Source: Streptomyces sp. NBC_00878 (lineage in GTDB: Bacteria; Actinomycetota; Actinomycetes; Streptomycetales; Streptomycetaceae). Taken from it: DNA of 64,000 nucleotides. The notes beneath the pieces were generated by a model that made no database searches, was not told the DNA's origin, and saw only the letters and a program-made list of their open reading frames with translations. A program made the position numbers and the translations under genes. The number at the start of each line of letters is the position of its first letter. Within the stretch, counting starts at the first letter, position 1. Where the stretch lies: positions 8,122,001-8,186,000 of the forward strand of contig NZ_JAPEOK010000001.1 in NCBI RefSeq assembly GCF_026341515.1, written 5' to 3'. This document shows positions 32,558 through 40,666 of this stretch, piece after piece.

Positions 32558-33019
32558 GAAGTCAAGTGCCAAAGAGTACGGTTCGTTCGGCCCGAGGCGC
32601 CGTCCCGCATCGGGTTGAGAAACCGTGGGCGTCGGGGGATGACCTGTGAGCGCGGAGGAACTGGCGCTGCTGCGGGCGGAGTTGGGCGGTCCTGCCGGAA
32701 AGCTTCGGCCCGGGCAGGCGCGCCTCGATCGAGGCGATCTACCCCCGCAGTCACCTGATGTGGGCGGCCTGCCCGCACCTGGCCAGCGCCCACTGATCGG
32801 GGGTGGCCTTGGCGATACTGCCCGCCCGGCGCGCCGACGACTTACCCATCAGCGCTCGCTTGCGCACTGCCCACCCGGCCGCATCGTGTGCCAGGTACTC
32901 ACTCACACTCACACTCACCACAAGTCATTACCACTCAGTACATCCGCAGTAGTTCACAACCCCTTTGGCTTCGCAGAACCCCGTGCCACCCTGAACTGAG
33001 CCTATGGGGAGGGCCACGT
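32558..33019. other. Non-coding or eroded region between tnpB and qcrB
   Basis: Some 460 bases. A short frame (32646-32999) has a plausible N-terminus but turns into low-complexity, and its codon pattern is not maintained; it may be a gene remnant left by the insertion. TCACAC/ACTCAC simple repeats occur at 32898-32922. The AT-rich stretch 32920-32960 is the likely promoter for qcrB. Confidence 0.5.
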
Positions 33020-34654
33020 ATGGACGCGCGGAGCAGCGGGCGAGCGGCACAGACGGGCAAGGGCGAGAAGGTGGCCGACTGGGCCGACGGACGGCTCGGT
33101 GTCTACTCGCTGGCCAAGACCCAGATGCGCAAGGTGTTCCCGGACCACTGGTCCTTCATGCTGGGCGAGGTCTGCCTCTACAGCTTCCTCATCCTCATCC
33201 TCACCGGCGTCTACCTCACCCTCTTCTTCGAGCCCAGCGCCGCCGAGGTCGTCTACAACGGCTCGTACGAACCCCTCAACGGCATCATCATGACCAGGGC
33301 GTACGAATCCACCGTCGACATCAGCTTCGACGTGCGCGGCGGTCTGCTGATCCGGCAGATCCACCACTGGGCCGCGGTCGTGTTCGTCGCCGGAATGCTC
33401 GTGCACATGATGCGCGTGTTCTTCACGGGCGCGTTCCGCAAACCGCGCGAGCTGAACTGGCTGTTCGGCTGGACGCTGCTGTTCCTCGGCATCATCACCG
33501 GCCTGACCGGCTACTCGCTCCCCGACGACCTGCTCTCCGGCACCGGCCTCCGCTTCGCACAGGGCGCCATCCTGTCCGTGCCGATCGTCGGCACGTATCT
33601 CGCGTTCTTCCTCTTCGGAGGAGAGTTCCCGGGACACGACATCATCTCCAGGCTGTACCCGATCCACGTCCTCCTGCTGCCCGGGATCATGCTCGGCCTG
33701 GTCGTCGCCCATCTGATCCTGGTCTTCTACCACAAGCACACCCAGTACCCCGGGCCCGGCCACGACCAGAAGTCCGTGGTGGGCATGCCGTTCATGCCGG
33801 TCTACATGGCCAAGGCCGGCGGCTTCTTCTTCCTGGTCTTCGGCGTGCTGTCGATGATGGGCGCGATCGCGACGATCAACCCCGTGTGGGCCTTCGGGCC
33901 CTATCGTGCGGACCTGGTCACCACCGGCGCACAGCCCGACTGGTATCTCGGCTTCTCCGAAGGGCTGATCCGGGTGATGCCGGGATGGGAGATCAACGCC
34001 TGGGGCCACACCCTGCAGCTGGGCGTCTTCATCCCCTTCTCCCTCTTCCCGCTGATCATGCTGGCGATCGGCGTCTACCCGTTCATCGAGGCGTGGATCA
34101 CCGGCGACAAACGCGAGCACCACATCCTGGACCGGCCCCGCAACGTCCCCACGCGCACCGCGCTCGGCGTCGCCTGGCTGAGTCTGTACGGAGTACTGCT
34201 GATCGGCGGCGGCAACGACATCGTGGCCACGCATCTGCATCTGTCGATCAACTCGATCACCTGGTTCGTACGGATCGCGTTCTTCCTGGTGCCGGTGCTC
34301 GCCTTCGTCATCACCAAGCGCGTCTGTCTGGGGCTCCAGCGCGGCGACCGCGACAAGGTGTTGCACGGCAGGGAGTCCGGCGTCATCAAGCGGCTGCCGG
34401 ACGGCGAGTTCGTCGAGGTGCACGAACCCCTCACCCAGGCCCAGCGGTTCACCCTCACCCAGCACGAGCAGGACCCGCCCTACGACGTCGGCCCGCTCGT
34501 CGACGCGAACGGCGTCGAGCGGAAGGTCAAACCCTCCCAGCGGCTGCGGGCGCGGCTCGCCCGCGCCATGTACGGACAGAACGCGCACATCCCCAAGCCG
34601 ACCGTCGAGGAGTACCGCGAACTCACCAGCAGCGACGATCACCATCACCACTGA
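33020..34654 (+). CDS. qcrB: Solitary cytochrome bc-complex cytochrome b subunit
   Basis: 544 residues; ATG 33020 with GGGAGGG site. An integral membrane protein that carries two b hemes and oxidises menaquinol in the actinobacterial bcc-aa3 supercomplex. Heme-ligand histidines are seen in QIHHWAAVVFVAGMLVHMMRVFF and in VVAHLILVFYHKH. TGYSLPDDLLSGTG and the QP-site-like PDWYLGFSEGL motif are present, as is the long actinobacterial C-terminal extension. Unlike the main locus there is no qcrC or qcrA beside it, so it is probably a second paralogue. The tail ends DDHHHH. Confidence 0.9.
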   Translation: MDARSSGRAAQTGKGEKVADWADGRLGVYSLAKTQMRKVFPDHWSFMLGEVCLYSFLILILTGVYLTLFFEPSAAEVVYNGSYEPLNGIIMTRAYESTVDISFDVRGGLLIRQIHHWAAVVFVAGMLVHMMRVFFTGAFRKPRELNWLFGWTLLFLGIITGLTGYSLPDDLLSGTGLRFAQGAILSVPIVGTYLAFFLFGGEFPGHDIISRLYPIHVLLLPGIMLGLVVAHLILVFYHKHTQYPGPGHDQKSVVGMPFMPVYMAKAGGFFFLVFGVLSMMGAIATINPVWAFGPYRADLVTTGAQPDWYLGFSEGLIRVMPGWEINAWGHTLQLGVFIPFSLFPLIMLAIGVYPFIEAWITGDKREHHILDRPRNVPTRTALGVAWLSLYGVLLIGGGNDIVATHLHLSINSITWFVRIAFFLVPVLAFVITKRVCLGLQRGDRDKVLHGRESGVIKRLPDGEFVEVHEPLTQAQRFTLTQHEQDPPYDVGPLVDANGVERKVKPSQRLRARLARAMYGQNAHIPKPTVEEYRELTSSDDHHHH

Positions 34655-34662
34655 GAGCGCCG

Positions 34663-35646
34663 CTACTTGTACGTGTTGTACGTGAGCACCAGCTCCCGGC
34701 ACTCCCCGGGCGTGCCCCAAGCCGTGCGCAGCGCACGGGCCTTGGCCAGCCACAGGGAGAGGTCGTACTCCGCCGTGTAGCCGATCGCACCGTGCAGTTG
34801 CAGGGCGGTACGGGCGGTCGTGTACGCCGCCTCGCACGCCGTGACCTTGGCGGCGGCCACATCGGCCGGGGCCATGGACAGCGCGGCGCCGAAGAGCAAC
34901 GGGCGCGCGAACTCCAACGCCACCTTCGCGTCGGCCAGTCGGTGCTTCACCGCCTGGAACGAGCCCACGGGCACACCGAACTGGCTGCGCTGCTTGACGT
35001 ACGCCACCGTCCTGTCGAGCAGGGCCAGCCCCACACCGAGCGCCTGCGCGGCGGTCGCGAGCCTGGCCCAGGTGAGGGCGTGGGCGGTGGTCGCGGTGGC
35101 TTGGGGGCCGGTCGCGAGGAGTTCGCTGCCCGCCTTCTCCAGCCTGGTGAGGCGGCGGGCCGGATCCATGGACGTACGGACCGGCCCGTGCCCCTGCCCG
35201 TACCCCTGGGCCAGCCTCAACTCGCCGCCTTCGACTGCGAGATGGATCGTCGCCGCGTCTCCGTCCAGCGCGTACGAGCCGTCCAGGGCCACCGTCGCGA
35301 TCGTCTCCCCGGACGCCAGTCCCGGCAGGAACCTCTTCGCCAGTCCCGGTTCCGTCAGCAGCGCGGCCGCCGTCACCGTCTCCACCAGCGGCCCCGGTAC
35401 CGCGTGCCGCCCCAACTCCACGAAGGCGACTGCCAGTTCGACGGGCAGCGGACCGACACCCTGGTACGCCTCGGGAACCGCCAGCGCGAACACCCCCGCG
35501 TCGGCGATACGGGACCACAGGGCCAGCCCGGCCGTATGATCACCGGCGCCCCACGAGCGTACGGCCGACGGGGTGTCCGCCGCCGTCAGCAGGGCGTCCA
35601 ACGAGTGGGCGAAGGCGCGCTGTTCGTCGTCCAGGAGGAAACGCAT
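34663..35646 (-). CDS. Short acyl-CoA dehydrogenase, FadE32/33-like
   Basis: 327 residues. The N-terminal and C-terminal helical domains of acyl-CoA dehydrogenases are recognisable (FLLDDEQRAFAHSLDALL; ATAAQALGVGLALLDRTVAYVKQRSQFGVPVGSFQAVKHRLADAKV; LQLHGAIGYTAEYDLSLW). The middle beta domain is shortened. Steroid-degrading actinobacteria use pairs of such short dehydrogenases as alpha2beta2 heterotetramers. Here it overlaps the FadE30-like gene by one base, so a complex of the two, or with a partner elsewhere, is possible. No recognisable catalytic Glu was assigned. Part of the KstR2-type cluster. Confidence 0.85.
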   Translation of the reverse strand: MRFLLDDEQRAFAHSLDALLTAADTPSAVRSWGAGDHTAGLALWSRIADAGVFALAVPEAYQGVGPLPVELAVAFVELGRHAVPGPLVETVTAAALLTEPGLAKRFLPGLASGETIATVALDGSYALDGDAATIHLAVEGGELRLAQGYGQGHGPVRTSMDPARRLTRLEKAGSELLATGPQATATTAHALTWARLATAAQALGVGLALLDRTVAYVKQRSQFGVPVGSFQAVKHRLADAKVALEFARPLLFGAALSMAPADVAAAKVTACEAAYTTARTALQLHGAIGYTAEYDLSLWLAKARALRTAWGTPGECRELVLTYNTYK

Positions 35647-36803
35647 CAGCGGCGTCCCTTCGGCAGGCCCAGGAGGCGCTCGGCGATGATGTCGCGCTGG
35701 ATCTCGTTCGTGCCCGCGTAGATGGGACCGGCGAGCGAGAACACGTATCCCTCGGTCCAGTCGCCGCCCTCGTCGTCAGCGGAGGCTGTCAACTCACCGT
35801 CTCCGCCCAGGAGATCGAGCGCCGTCTCGTGCAGCGCTATGTCGTACTCCGACCAGAAGACCTTGTTCAGGCTGGACTCCGGGCCGAGGGGCTCGCCGTC
35901 GAGGAAACGGGAGGCGCTCGCGTACGTGAAGAGCTGGTACGCGCGGGCGCCGATCACCGCGTCCGCCACCCGGTCGCGGGTGAACGGGTCCCGGCCGCGC
36001 CCCCGCCAGAGCGTGGCCAGACGGTCGGCCGACGCCAGGAAGCGGCCGGGGGAGCGGAGCGTCAGACCGCGCTCGTTGCCCGCTGTCGACATGGCGACCC
36101 GCCAGCCCTGGCCGGGCTCGCCGATCACGTCCGCGTCGGGTACGAACACGTCGTCCAGGAAGAGTTCGGCGAAGGCCGGCTTCCCGTCCAGGCGGCCGAT
36201 GGGGCGGACGGTCACGCCCGGCGCGCGGAGGTCGAACATCAGGTAGGTGAGGCCCTGATGGGGCTTCGGGGTGTCCGGCTCACTGCGGAACAGGCCGAAC
36301 GCGCGGTCGGCGAACGCGGCCCGCGACGACCACGTCTTCTGCCCGCTCAACAGCCAGCCGCCGTCCGTACGCACCGCCCTGGACCTGAGCGAGGCAAGGT
36401 CGGACCCGGCCTCGGGCTCGGACCACGCCTGCGCCCAGACGACCTCGCCGGACGCCATCGGCGGCAGGATCCGGGCCCGCTGCTCCTCCGTGCCGTGGTC
36501 GAAGAGGGTCGGCGCGAGGAGGTTGACGCCGTTCTGGCCGACCCGGCCCGGTGCGCCCGCCGCGTAGTACTCCTCCTCGAAGACCAGCCACCGTACGAGC
36601 CCGGAGTCCCGTCCGCCGTACGCGGTCGGCCAGGACACCACCGACCACCGGTCCGCGGCGAGTTCGGCCTCCCACGCGCGGTGGGCCGCGAAGCCCTCCT
36701 CGGTCTCCAGGGAGGGCAGCGGCGGCGACGGGACGTGCGCGTGCAGCCAGGCGCGCGCCTCGGCGCGGAAGGCGTCCTGGTCGGCCGTGAAGTCGAGGTC
36801 CAT
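35646..36803 (-). CDS. fadE30: Acyl-CoA dehydrogenase, FadE30-like
   Basis: 385 residues from ATG 36803, the same length as mycobacterial FadE30. Start MDLDFTADQDAFRAEARAWL; FAD/substrate motif VVWAQAWSEPEAGSDLASL; GQKTWSSRAAFADRAFGL; C-terminal GPIYAGTNEIQRDIIAERLLGLP. FadE30 introduces the double bond in the HIP-CoA side chain early in steroid C/D-ring breakdown. The assignment rests on family, length and cluster context. Divergent from the SDR gene, with a KstR2-like operator in the 48-base gap, only 16 bases upstream of this ATG. A longer upstream frame is antisense of other genes. Confidence 0.85.
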   Translation of the reverse strand: MDLDFTADQDAFRAEARAWLHAHVPSPPLPSLETEEGFAAHRAWEAELAADRWSVVSWPTAYGGRDSGLVRWLVFEEEYYAAGAPGRVGQNGVNLLAPTLFDHGTEEQRARILPPMASGEVVWAQAWSEPEAGSDLASLRSRAVRTDGGWLLSGQKTWSSRAAFADRAFGLFRSEPDTPKPHQGLTYLMFDLRAPGVTVRPIGRLDGKPAFAELFLDDVFVPDADVIGEPGQGWRVAMSTAGNERGLTLRSPGRFLASADRLATLWRGRGRDPFTRDRVADAVIGARAYQLFTYASASRFLDGEPLGPESSLNKVFWSEYDIALHETALDLLGGDGELTASADDEGGDWTEGYVFSLAGPIYAGTNEIQRDIIAERLLGLPKGRR

Positions 36804-36818
36804 CAGCGGCGATCCTTC

Positions 36819-36838
36819 CCTAACAAGTGTTTGGTAGG
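36819..36838. promoter_or_regulatory. KstR2-like operator 1 between fadE30-like and ipdF-like genes
   Basis: CCTAACAAGTGTTTGGTAGG. The centre AACAAGTGTTTGGT fits the mycobacterial KstR2 consensus as I remember it (AnCAAGnnCTTGnT) with one mismatch. It shares 13 of 14 central positions, counted on the opposite strand, with the site at 43312-43325. It lies in a 48-base gap between divergent starts, so binding would block both promoters. Confidence 0.75.
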
Positions 36839-36851
36839 TTAGCGTGGGTCC

Positions 36852-37655
36852 ATGACAGACGTCGAGGGTCCGGCGTACGTGCCCGGGCACGGGCTGCTGA
36901 AGGGGCGTACGGCCGTCGTCACCGCCGCCGCGGGCGCGGGGATCGGCGGGGCCACGGCCCGCCGCTTCCTGGAGGAGGGCGCGCGCGTACTGATCAGCGA
37001 CGCGCACGCGCGACGGCTGAAGGAGTACGAGGCCGAGCTGGCCGCGGAGTTCGACGGGGTGGCGGCGCTCGCGTGCGACGTCACCGACGAGGCCCAGGTG
37101 CGGGCCCTCTTCGACGCGGCCCTGCGGCAGCACGGGCGGCTCGACATCGTCGTCAACAACGCCGGTCTCGGCGGGACTTCGGACCTGGTCGACATGAGCG
37201 ACGAGCAGTGGTCCCGGGTGCTCGACGTGACGCTGAACGGCACCTTCCGGTGCATGCGCGCGGCTCTGCGTGCCTTCCGGGAGGCCGGGCATGGTGACGA
37301 GGGCGGGCACGGCGGTGTGATCGTCAACAACGCCTCCGTCGTCGGCTGGCGCGCCCAGGCCGGACAGGCGCACTACGCGGCGGCGAAGGCGGGGGTCATG
37401 GCGCTGACCCGGTGCGCGGCGCTGGAGGCGGCCGGGTTCGGGGTCCGGGTCAACGCCGTCTCGCCGAGCCTCGCCATGCATCCGCACCTGGTGAAGGTGA
37501 CGACCCCCGAACTGCTGGAGGAGCTGACGGCCCGCGAGGCCTTCGGGCGGTACGCCGAACCGTGGGAGGTGGCCAACGTGATCGTGTTCCTGGCGTCCGG
37601 CTACTCCTCGTACATGACGGGCGAGATCGTCTCCGTCAGCAGCCAACGTGCGTAG
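36852..37655 (+). CDS. ipdF: Short-chain dehydrogenase, IpdF-like
   Basis: 267 residues, ATG start. Rossmann motif TAAAGAGIGGATARRFLEEG, NNAGLGG, the catalytic Ser in VIVNNASVVGW and YAAAKAG (Tyr/Lys). The pattern LLKGRTAVVTAAAGAGIG and GWRAQAGQAHYAAAKAGVMALTRC are very close to what I recall for Rv3559c/IpdF, the enzyme that oxidises 5-OH-HIP-CoA. It heads the rightward run ipdF-kstR2-fadA6, the same order as in mycobacteria. Thirty-nine bases separate it from the regulator gene. Confidence 0.85.
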   Translation: MTDVEGPAYVPGHGLLKGRTAVVTAAAGAGIGGATARRFLEEGARVLISDAHARRLKEYEAELAAEFDGVAALACDVTDEAQVRALFDAALRQHGRLDIVVNNAGLGGTSDLVDMSDEQWSRVLDVTLNGTFRCMRAALRAFREAGHGDEGGHGGVIVNNASVVGWRAQAGQAHYAAAKAGVMALTRCAALEAAGFGVRVNAVSPSLAMHPHLVKVTTPELLEELTAREAFGRYAEPWEVANVIVFLASGYSSYMTGEIVSVSSQRA

Positions 37656-37694
37656 GCCGTCGGCGGCCGGCACCCCTGGGACCACAATGGAACC

Positions 37695-38306
37695 GTGCCT
37701 ACCAAGAAGAAGCCCCAGGTGACCGCCTCGCCCGAGCGGCGCCGTGAACTCCTCGGCACCGCCGCCGAGGTCTTCGCCGAGCAGGGCTACAACGCCACCA
37801 CCGTCCGCAAGATCGCGGACCACGCGGGCATGCTCGCGGGCAGCCTCTACTACCACTTCGACTCCAAGGAATCGATGCTGGAGGAGATCCTGCGGACCTT
37901 CCTGGACGAGCTGTGGGACGGGTACGACACCGTCCTGGAGGCCGAGCTCGGCCCGCGCGAGACGCTGGAGGCCCTGGTCACCGAGTCCTTCCGGGAGATC
38001 GACCGGCACCGCGCGGCCGTCGCGATCTACCAGAAGGAGTCCAAGCGTCTCGTCGCGCAGGAGCGGTTCGCGTTCCTCGCCGAGTCGCAGCGCAAGTTCG
38101 AGAAGGCGTGGCTGTCCACGCTGGAGCGGGGAGTGGCCGGAGAGGTCTTCCGGGACGACCTCGACATCCGGCTCACCTACCGGTTCGTACGCGACACCGT
38201 GTGGGTCGCCGCGTCCTGGTACCGGCCCGGCGGACAGCACAGCCCGGAGGAGATCGCCCGGCAGTACCTGTCGATGGTCCTCGACGGAATCGCCGTACGT
38301 ACGTAA
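37695..38306 (+). CDS. kstR2: TetR-family regulator, KstR2-like
   Basis: 203 residues, GTG start. TetR HTH: RRRELLGTAAEVFAEQGYNATTVRKIADHAGMLAGSLYYHFDSKESML. The C-terminal ligand domain keeps the stretches FREIDRHRAAVAIYQ and YRFVRDTVWVAASWYRPGG, which strongly resemble mycobacterial KstR2. KstR2 represses the HIP catabolic genes and is released by HIP-CoA. The two similar operators at 36819 and 43311 are its likely targets. It lies within the cluster it would control. Ligand identity is inferred from family and context. Confidence 0.88.
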   Translation: MPTKKKPQVTASPERRRELLGTAAEVFAEQGYNATTVRKIADHAGMLAGSLYYHFDSKESMLEEILRTFLDELWDGYDTVLEAELGPRETLEALVTESFREIDRHRAAVAIYQKESKRLVAQERFAFLAESQRKFEKAWLSTLERGVAGEVFRDDLDIRLTYRFVRDTVWVAASWYRPGGQHSPEEIARQYLSMVLDGIAVRT

Positions 38307-38387
38307 CCCACTGACCCCACTGACCCCAGCTGAACTCACTGACCCCGCTGAACCCATTGGACCCACTGAGGAGCCCGAGGAGTCGTC

Positions 38388-39545
38388 ATGGCCGAGGCCT
38401 ACATCGTCGAAGCGGTCCGTACGCCCGTGGGGCGCCGGAAGGGCGGCCTCGGCGGGGTCCATCCCGCCGACCTGGGCGCGCATGTGCTGAAGGCTCTGGT
38501 CGCACGGTCCGGTGTCGACCCGGCCGCCGTCGAGGACGTCGTCTTCGGGTGCCTGGACGCAGTGGGGCCGCAGGCCGGTGACATCGCGCGGACGTGCTGG
38601 CTGGCGGCCGGGCTGCCCGAGGAGGTGCCCGGGGTGACGATCGACCGGCAGTGCGGGTCCTCGCAGCAGGCCGTGCACTTCGCCGCGCAGGGCGTCCTGT
38701 CCGGCACCCAGGACCTGGTGGTCGCGGGCGGCGTCCAGAACATGACGCGGATCCCCATCGCCTTCGCCTCGCGCCAGGCCGCGGAGCCGCTGGGGCTCAC
38801 TGAGGGTCCGTTCGCGGGGAGCGAGGGGTGGCGGGCGCGGTACGGGGACCGGCCCGTCAACCAGTTCTACGGCGCGGAGCTGATCGCCGAGAAGTGGGGG
38901 ATCAGCCGGCGGGACCAGGAGGAGTTCGCGCTGCGGTCGCATCAGCGGGCGATCCGGGCGATCGACGAGGGACGGTTCGAGCGGGAGGTCGTGCCGTTCG
39001 GGGATGTCACGGTCGACGAGGGGCCGCGGCGGGACACCTCGCTGGAGAGGATGGCCGGGCTGAAGCCGGTCGTGGAGGGCGGCACCATCACCGCCGCCTG
39101 CTCCTCCCAGGTGTCGGACGGCGCGGCCGCGATGCTGCTCGCCTCCGAGCGGGCTGTGCGCGAGCACGGGCTCACGCCCCGGGCGCGGGTTCATCATCTG
39201 TCCGTGCGGGGGGAGGATCCGATACGGATGCTGTCGGCGCCGATTCCGGCCACCGCGTATGCCTTGAAGAAGACCGGGATGTCCATCGGGGAGATCGACC
39301 TCGTCGAGATCAACGAGGCCTTCGCGCCGGTGGTGCTCGCGTGGTTGAAGGAGACCGGGGCGGATCCGGACAGGGTCAACGTCAATGGGGGTGCGATTGC
39401 GTTGGGGCATCCGCTGGGGGCGACCGGGGTGAAGCTGATGACCACGTTGCTGCATGAACTGGAGCGGACAGGTGGGCGGTTCGGGTTGCAGACGATGTGT
39501 GAGGGCGGGGGTCAGGCGAACGTGACGATTGTTGAGCGGCTTTAG
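38388..39545 (+). CDS. fadA6: Acetyl-CoA acetyltransferase / thiolase, FadA6-like
   Basis: 385 residues, ATG with GGAG. Thiolase signatures: DRQCGSSQQAVHFAAQGVLSGTQDLVVAGGVQNM holds the nucleophilic Cys; INEAFAPVVLAW holds the second-domain His neighbourhood; NVNGGAIALGHPLGATGVKLM and MCEGGGQANVTIVERL hold the C-terminal Cys. FadA6 cleaves 4-methyl-5-oxo-octanedioyl-CoA in late steroid degradation. The gap after kstR2 (38307-38387) contains imperfect CACTGACCC repeats and nothing else. It ends 5 bases from the convergent ipdC-like gene. Confidence 0.88.
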   Translation: MAEAYIVEAVRTPVGRRKGGLGGVHPADLGAHVLKALVARSGVDPAAVEDVVFGCLDAVGPQAGDIARTCWLAAGLPEEVPGVTIDRQCGSSQQAVHFAAQGVLSGTQDLVVAGGVQNMTRIPIAFASRQAAEPLGLTEGPFAGSEGWRARYGDRPVNQFYGAELIAEKWGISRRDQEEFALRSHQRAIRAIDEGRFEREVVPFGDVTVDEGPRRDTSLERMAGLKPVVEGGTITAACSSQVSDGAAAMLLASERAVREHGLTPRARVHHLSVRGEDPIRMLSAPIPATAYALKKTGMSIGEIDLVEINEAFAPVVLAWLKETGADPDRVNVNGGAIALGHPLGATGVKLMTTLLHELERTGGRFGLQTMCEGGGQANVTIVERL

Positions 39546-39550
39546 GTTGA

Positions 39551-40666
39551 TCAGGTTGTTCGTTCGTGTGCGGGCAGTGGGGGCTTGTCGAGCAGTTCCC
39601 CGCGCCCCTGAGGGGGCGCCATCGTTGCCGTGACCTTCACCAGTGCATCGCGTGCCTCGGCCATCGTCCTTTCCACCAGCTCCGCGCATGAGGGAAGGTC
39701 CTCGATCAGACCCGCCACCTGACCCGACGCCATCACCCCCAGGTCCGTGCGGCCCTCGACCATCGATGCTCGCAGGAGCATGGGGGTGTTCGCGGCCAGG
39801 AGGACCTGGCTCCACGACAGGTTCTTGCCGTGCTTCATCGCCAGGCCGTCGCGGATCAGCTGGGGCCAGGTGAGGCCCGAGAGTCTGCGGAAGCCGGCGG
39901 CCCGGCGGACCGCCCGGGTCAGGGTTCTCGTACGGCCCGCCTCCTCAAGGGAGGTGACCAGGTCGGTGCGGAGCATGCGGTGGGGGAGGCCGTCCACGGC
40001 TGTCGTCACCGTCACGTCCTTCACCGTGGCCGCGAGGTACTCCGCCTTCACCGCGTCCGGGACCGTGGAGTCGGAGGTGAGCAGGAAACGGGTGCCCATG
40101 GCGATGCCCGCCGCGCCGTACGCGAGTGCCGCGACCAGGCCCCGGCCGTCGAAGAAGCCGCCCGCCGCGACCACCGGTATGTCGACCGCGTCCACGACCT
40201 GGGGGAGGAGAACGGTGGTCGCCACCTCGCCGGTGTGGCCGCCGCCCTCCCCGCCCTGCACGATCACCGCGTCCGCACCCCAGGCCGCGACCTTCTCGGC
40301 ATGGCGACGGGCCCCGATGGAGGGGATGACGACGACCCCCGCGTCCTTGAGCTCGGCGATCAGCTCGCGGGAGGGGGCGAGCGCGAAGGAGGCGACCTTC
40401 ACGTCCTCCTCGACGATCAGGCGGACGCGGTCGCGTGCGTCCCCCGCGTCCGCGCGCAGGTTCACACCGAACGGCGCGTCCGTGCGGGACCTGACCTCGC
40501 GCACGGCTTCCCGCAGCTGGTCGAGCGTCATCGTCGCCGACGCCAGGATGCCCAGTGCTCCCGCGTTCGCCGAGGCGGAGACCAGGCGCGGGCCCGCCAC
40601 CCAGCCCATCCCGGTCTGCACGATCGGGTGCCGGACACCGACCAGCTTCGTGAGCGCCGTCTCCAT
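39551..40666 (-). CDS. ipdC: Nitronate monooxygenase family protein, IpdC-like
   Basis: 371 residues, ATG overlapping the ipdB stop by one base. An FMN-dependent NMO/2-nitropropane dioxygenase-type barrel: RHPIVQTGMGWVAGPRLVSASANAGALGIL, NLRADAGDAR, VQGGEGGGHTGEVATTVLLPQVVDAVDIPVVAAGGFFDGRGLVAAL, GTRFLLTSDS. In mycobacteria IpdC is a hydroxyl-CoA reductase of HIP metabolism. Its C-terminal coding end includes a dispersed repeat (39593-39609). The position directly after ipdAB matches the mycobacterial order. Confidence 0.86.
   Translation of the reverse strand: METALTKLVGVRHPIVQTGMGWVAGPRLVSASANAGALGILASATMTLDQLREAVREVRSRTDAPFGVNLRADAGDARDRVRLIVEEDVKVASFALAPSRELIAELKDAGVVVIPSIGARRHAEKVAAWGADAVIVQGGEGGGHTGEVATTVLLPQVVDAVDIPVVAAGGFFDGRGLVAALAYGAAGIAMGTRFLLTSDSTVPDAVKAEYLAATVKDVTVTTAVDGLPHRMLRTDLVTSLEEAGRTRTLTRAVRRAAGFRRLSGLTWPQLIRDGLAMKHGKNLSWSQVLLAANTPMLLRASMVEGRTDLGVMASGQVAGLIEDLPSCAELVERTMAEARDALVKVTATMAPPQGRGELLDKPPLPAHERTT
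39593..39612. repeat. Dispersed Streptomyces repeat, copy C
   Basis: The 17-base core CAGTTCCCCGCGCCCCT at 39593-39609, lying inside the last codons of the ipdC-like gene and encoding part of its divergent C-terminus. Confidence 0.8.

Larger units (their letters stand above)
31200..32567 (+). mobile_element. TnpB-only IS200/IS605-type element (IS1341-like); ends approximate
   Basis: One tnpB gene and no Y1 transposase tnpA. The left part carries a hairpin CCCCCGGC-TTCG-GCCGGGGG (31208-31227) and another TCCGCCC/GGGCGGA (31267-31283). The right end carries a hairpin just behind the stop (32536-32557). Subterminal hairpins without inverted terminal repeats fit the family. Exact borders cannot be fixed without an empty site. 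Confidence 0.65.

Noticed and set aside
32646-32999. 117-residue ORF between tnpB and qcrB
   Set aside because: The C-terminal half is made of THTHTHH-like simple repeats and the gene-like codon bias is lost; no family fits.
33002-35518. 838-residue minus frame over qcrB
   Set aside because: Antisense low-complexity translation without motifs; qcrB on the plus strand is clear.
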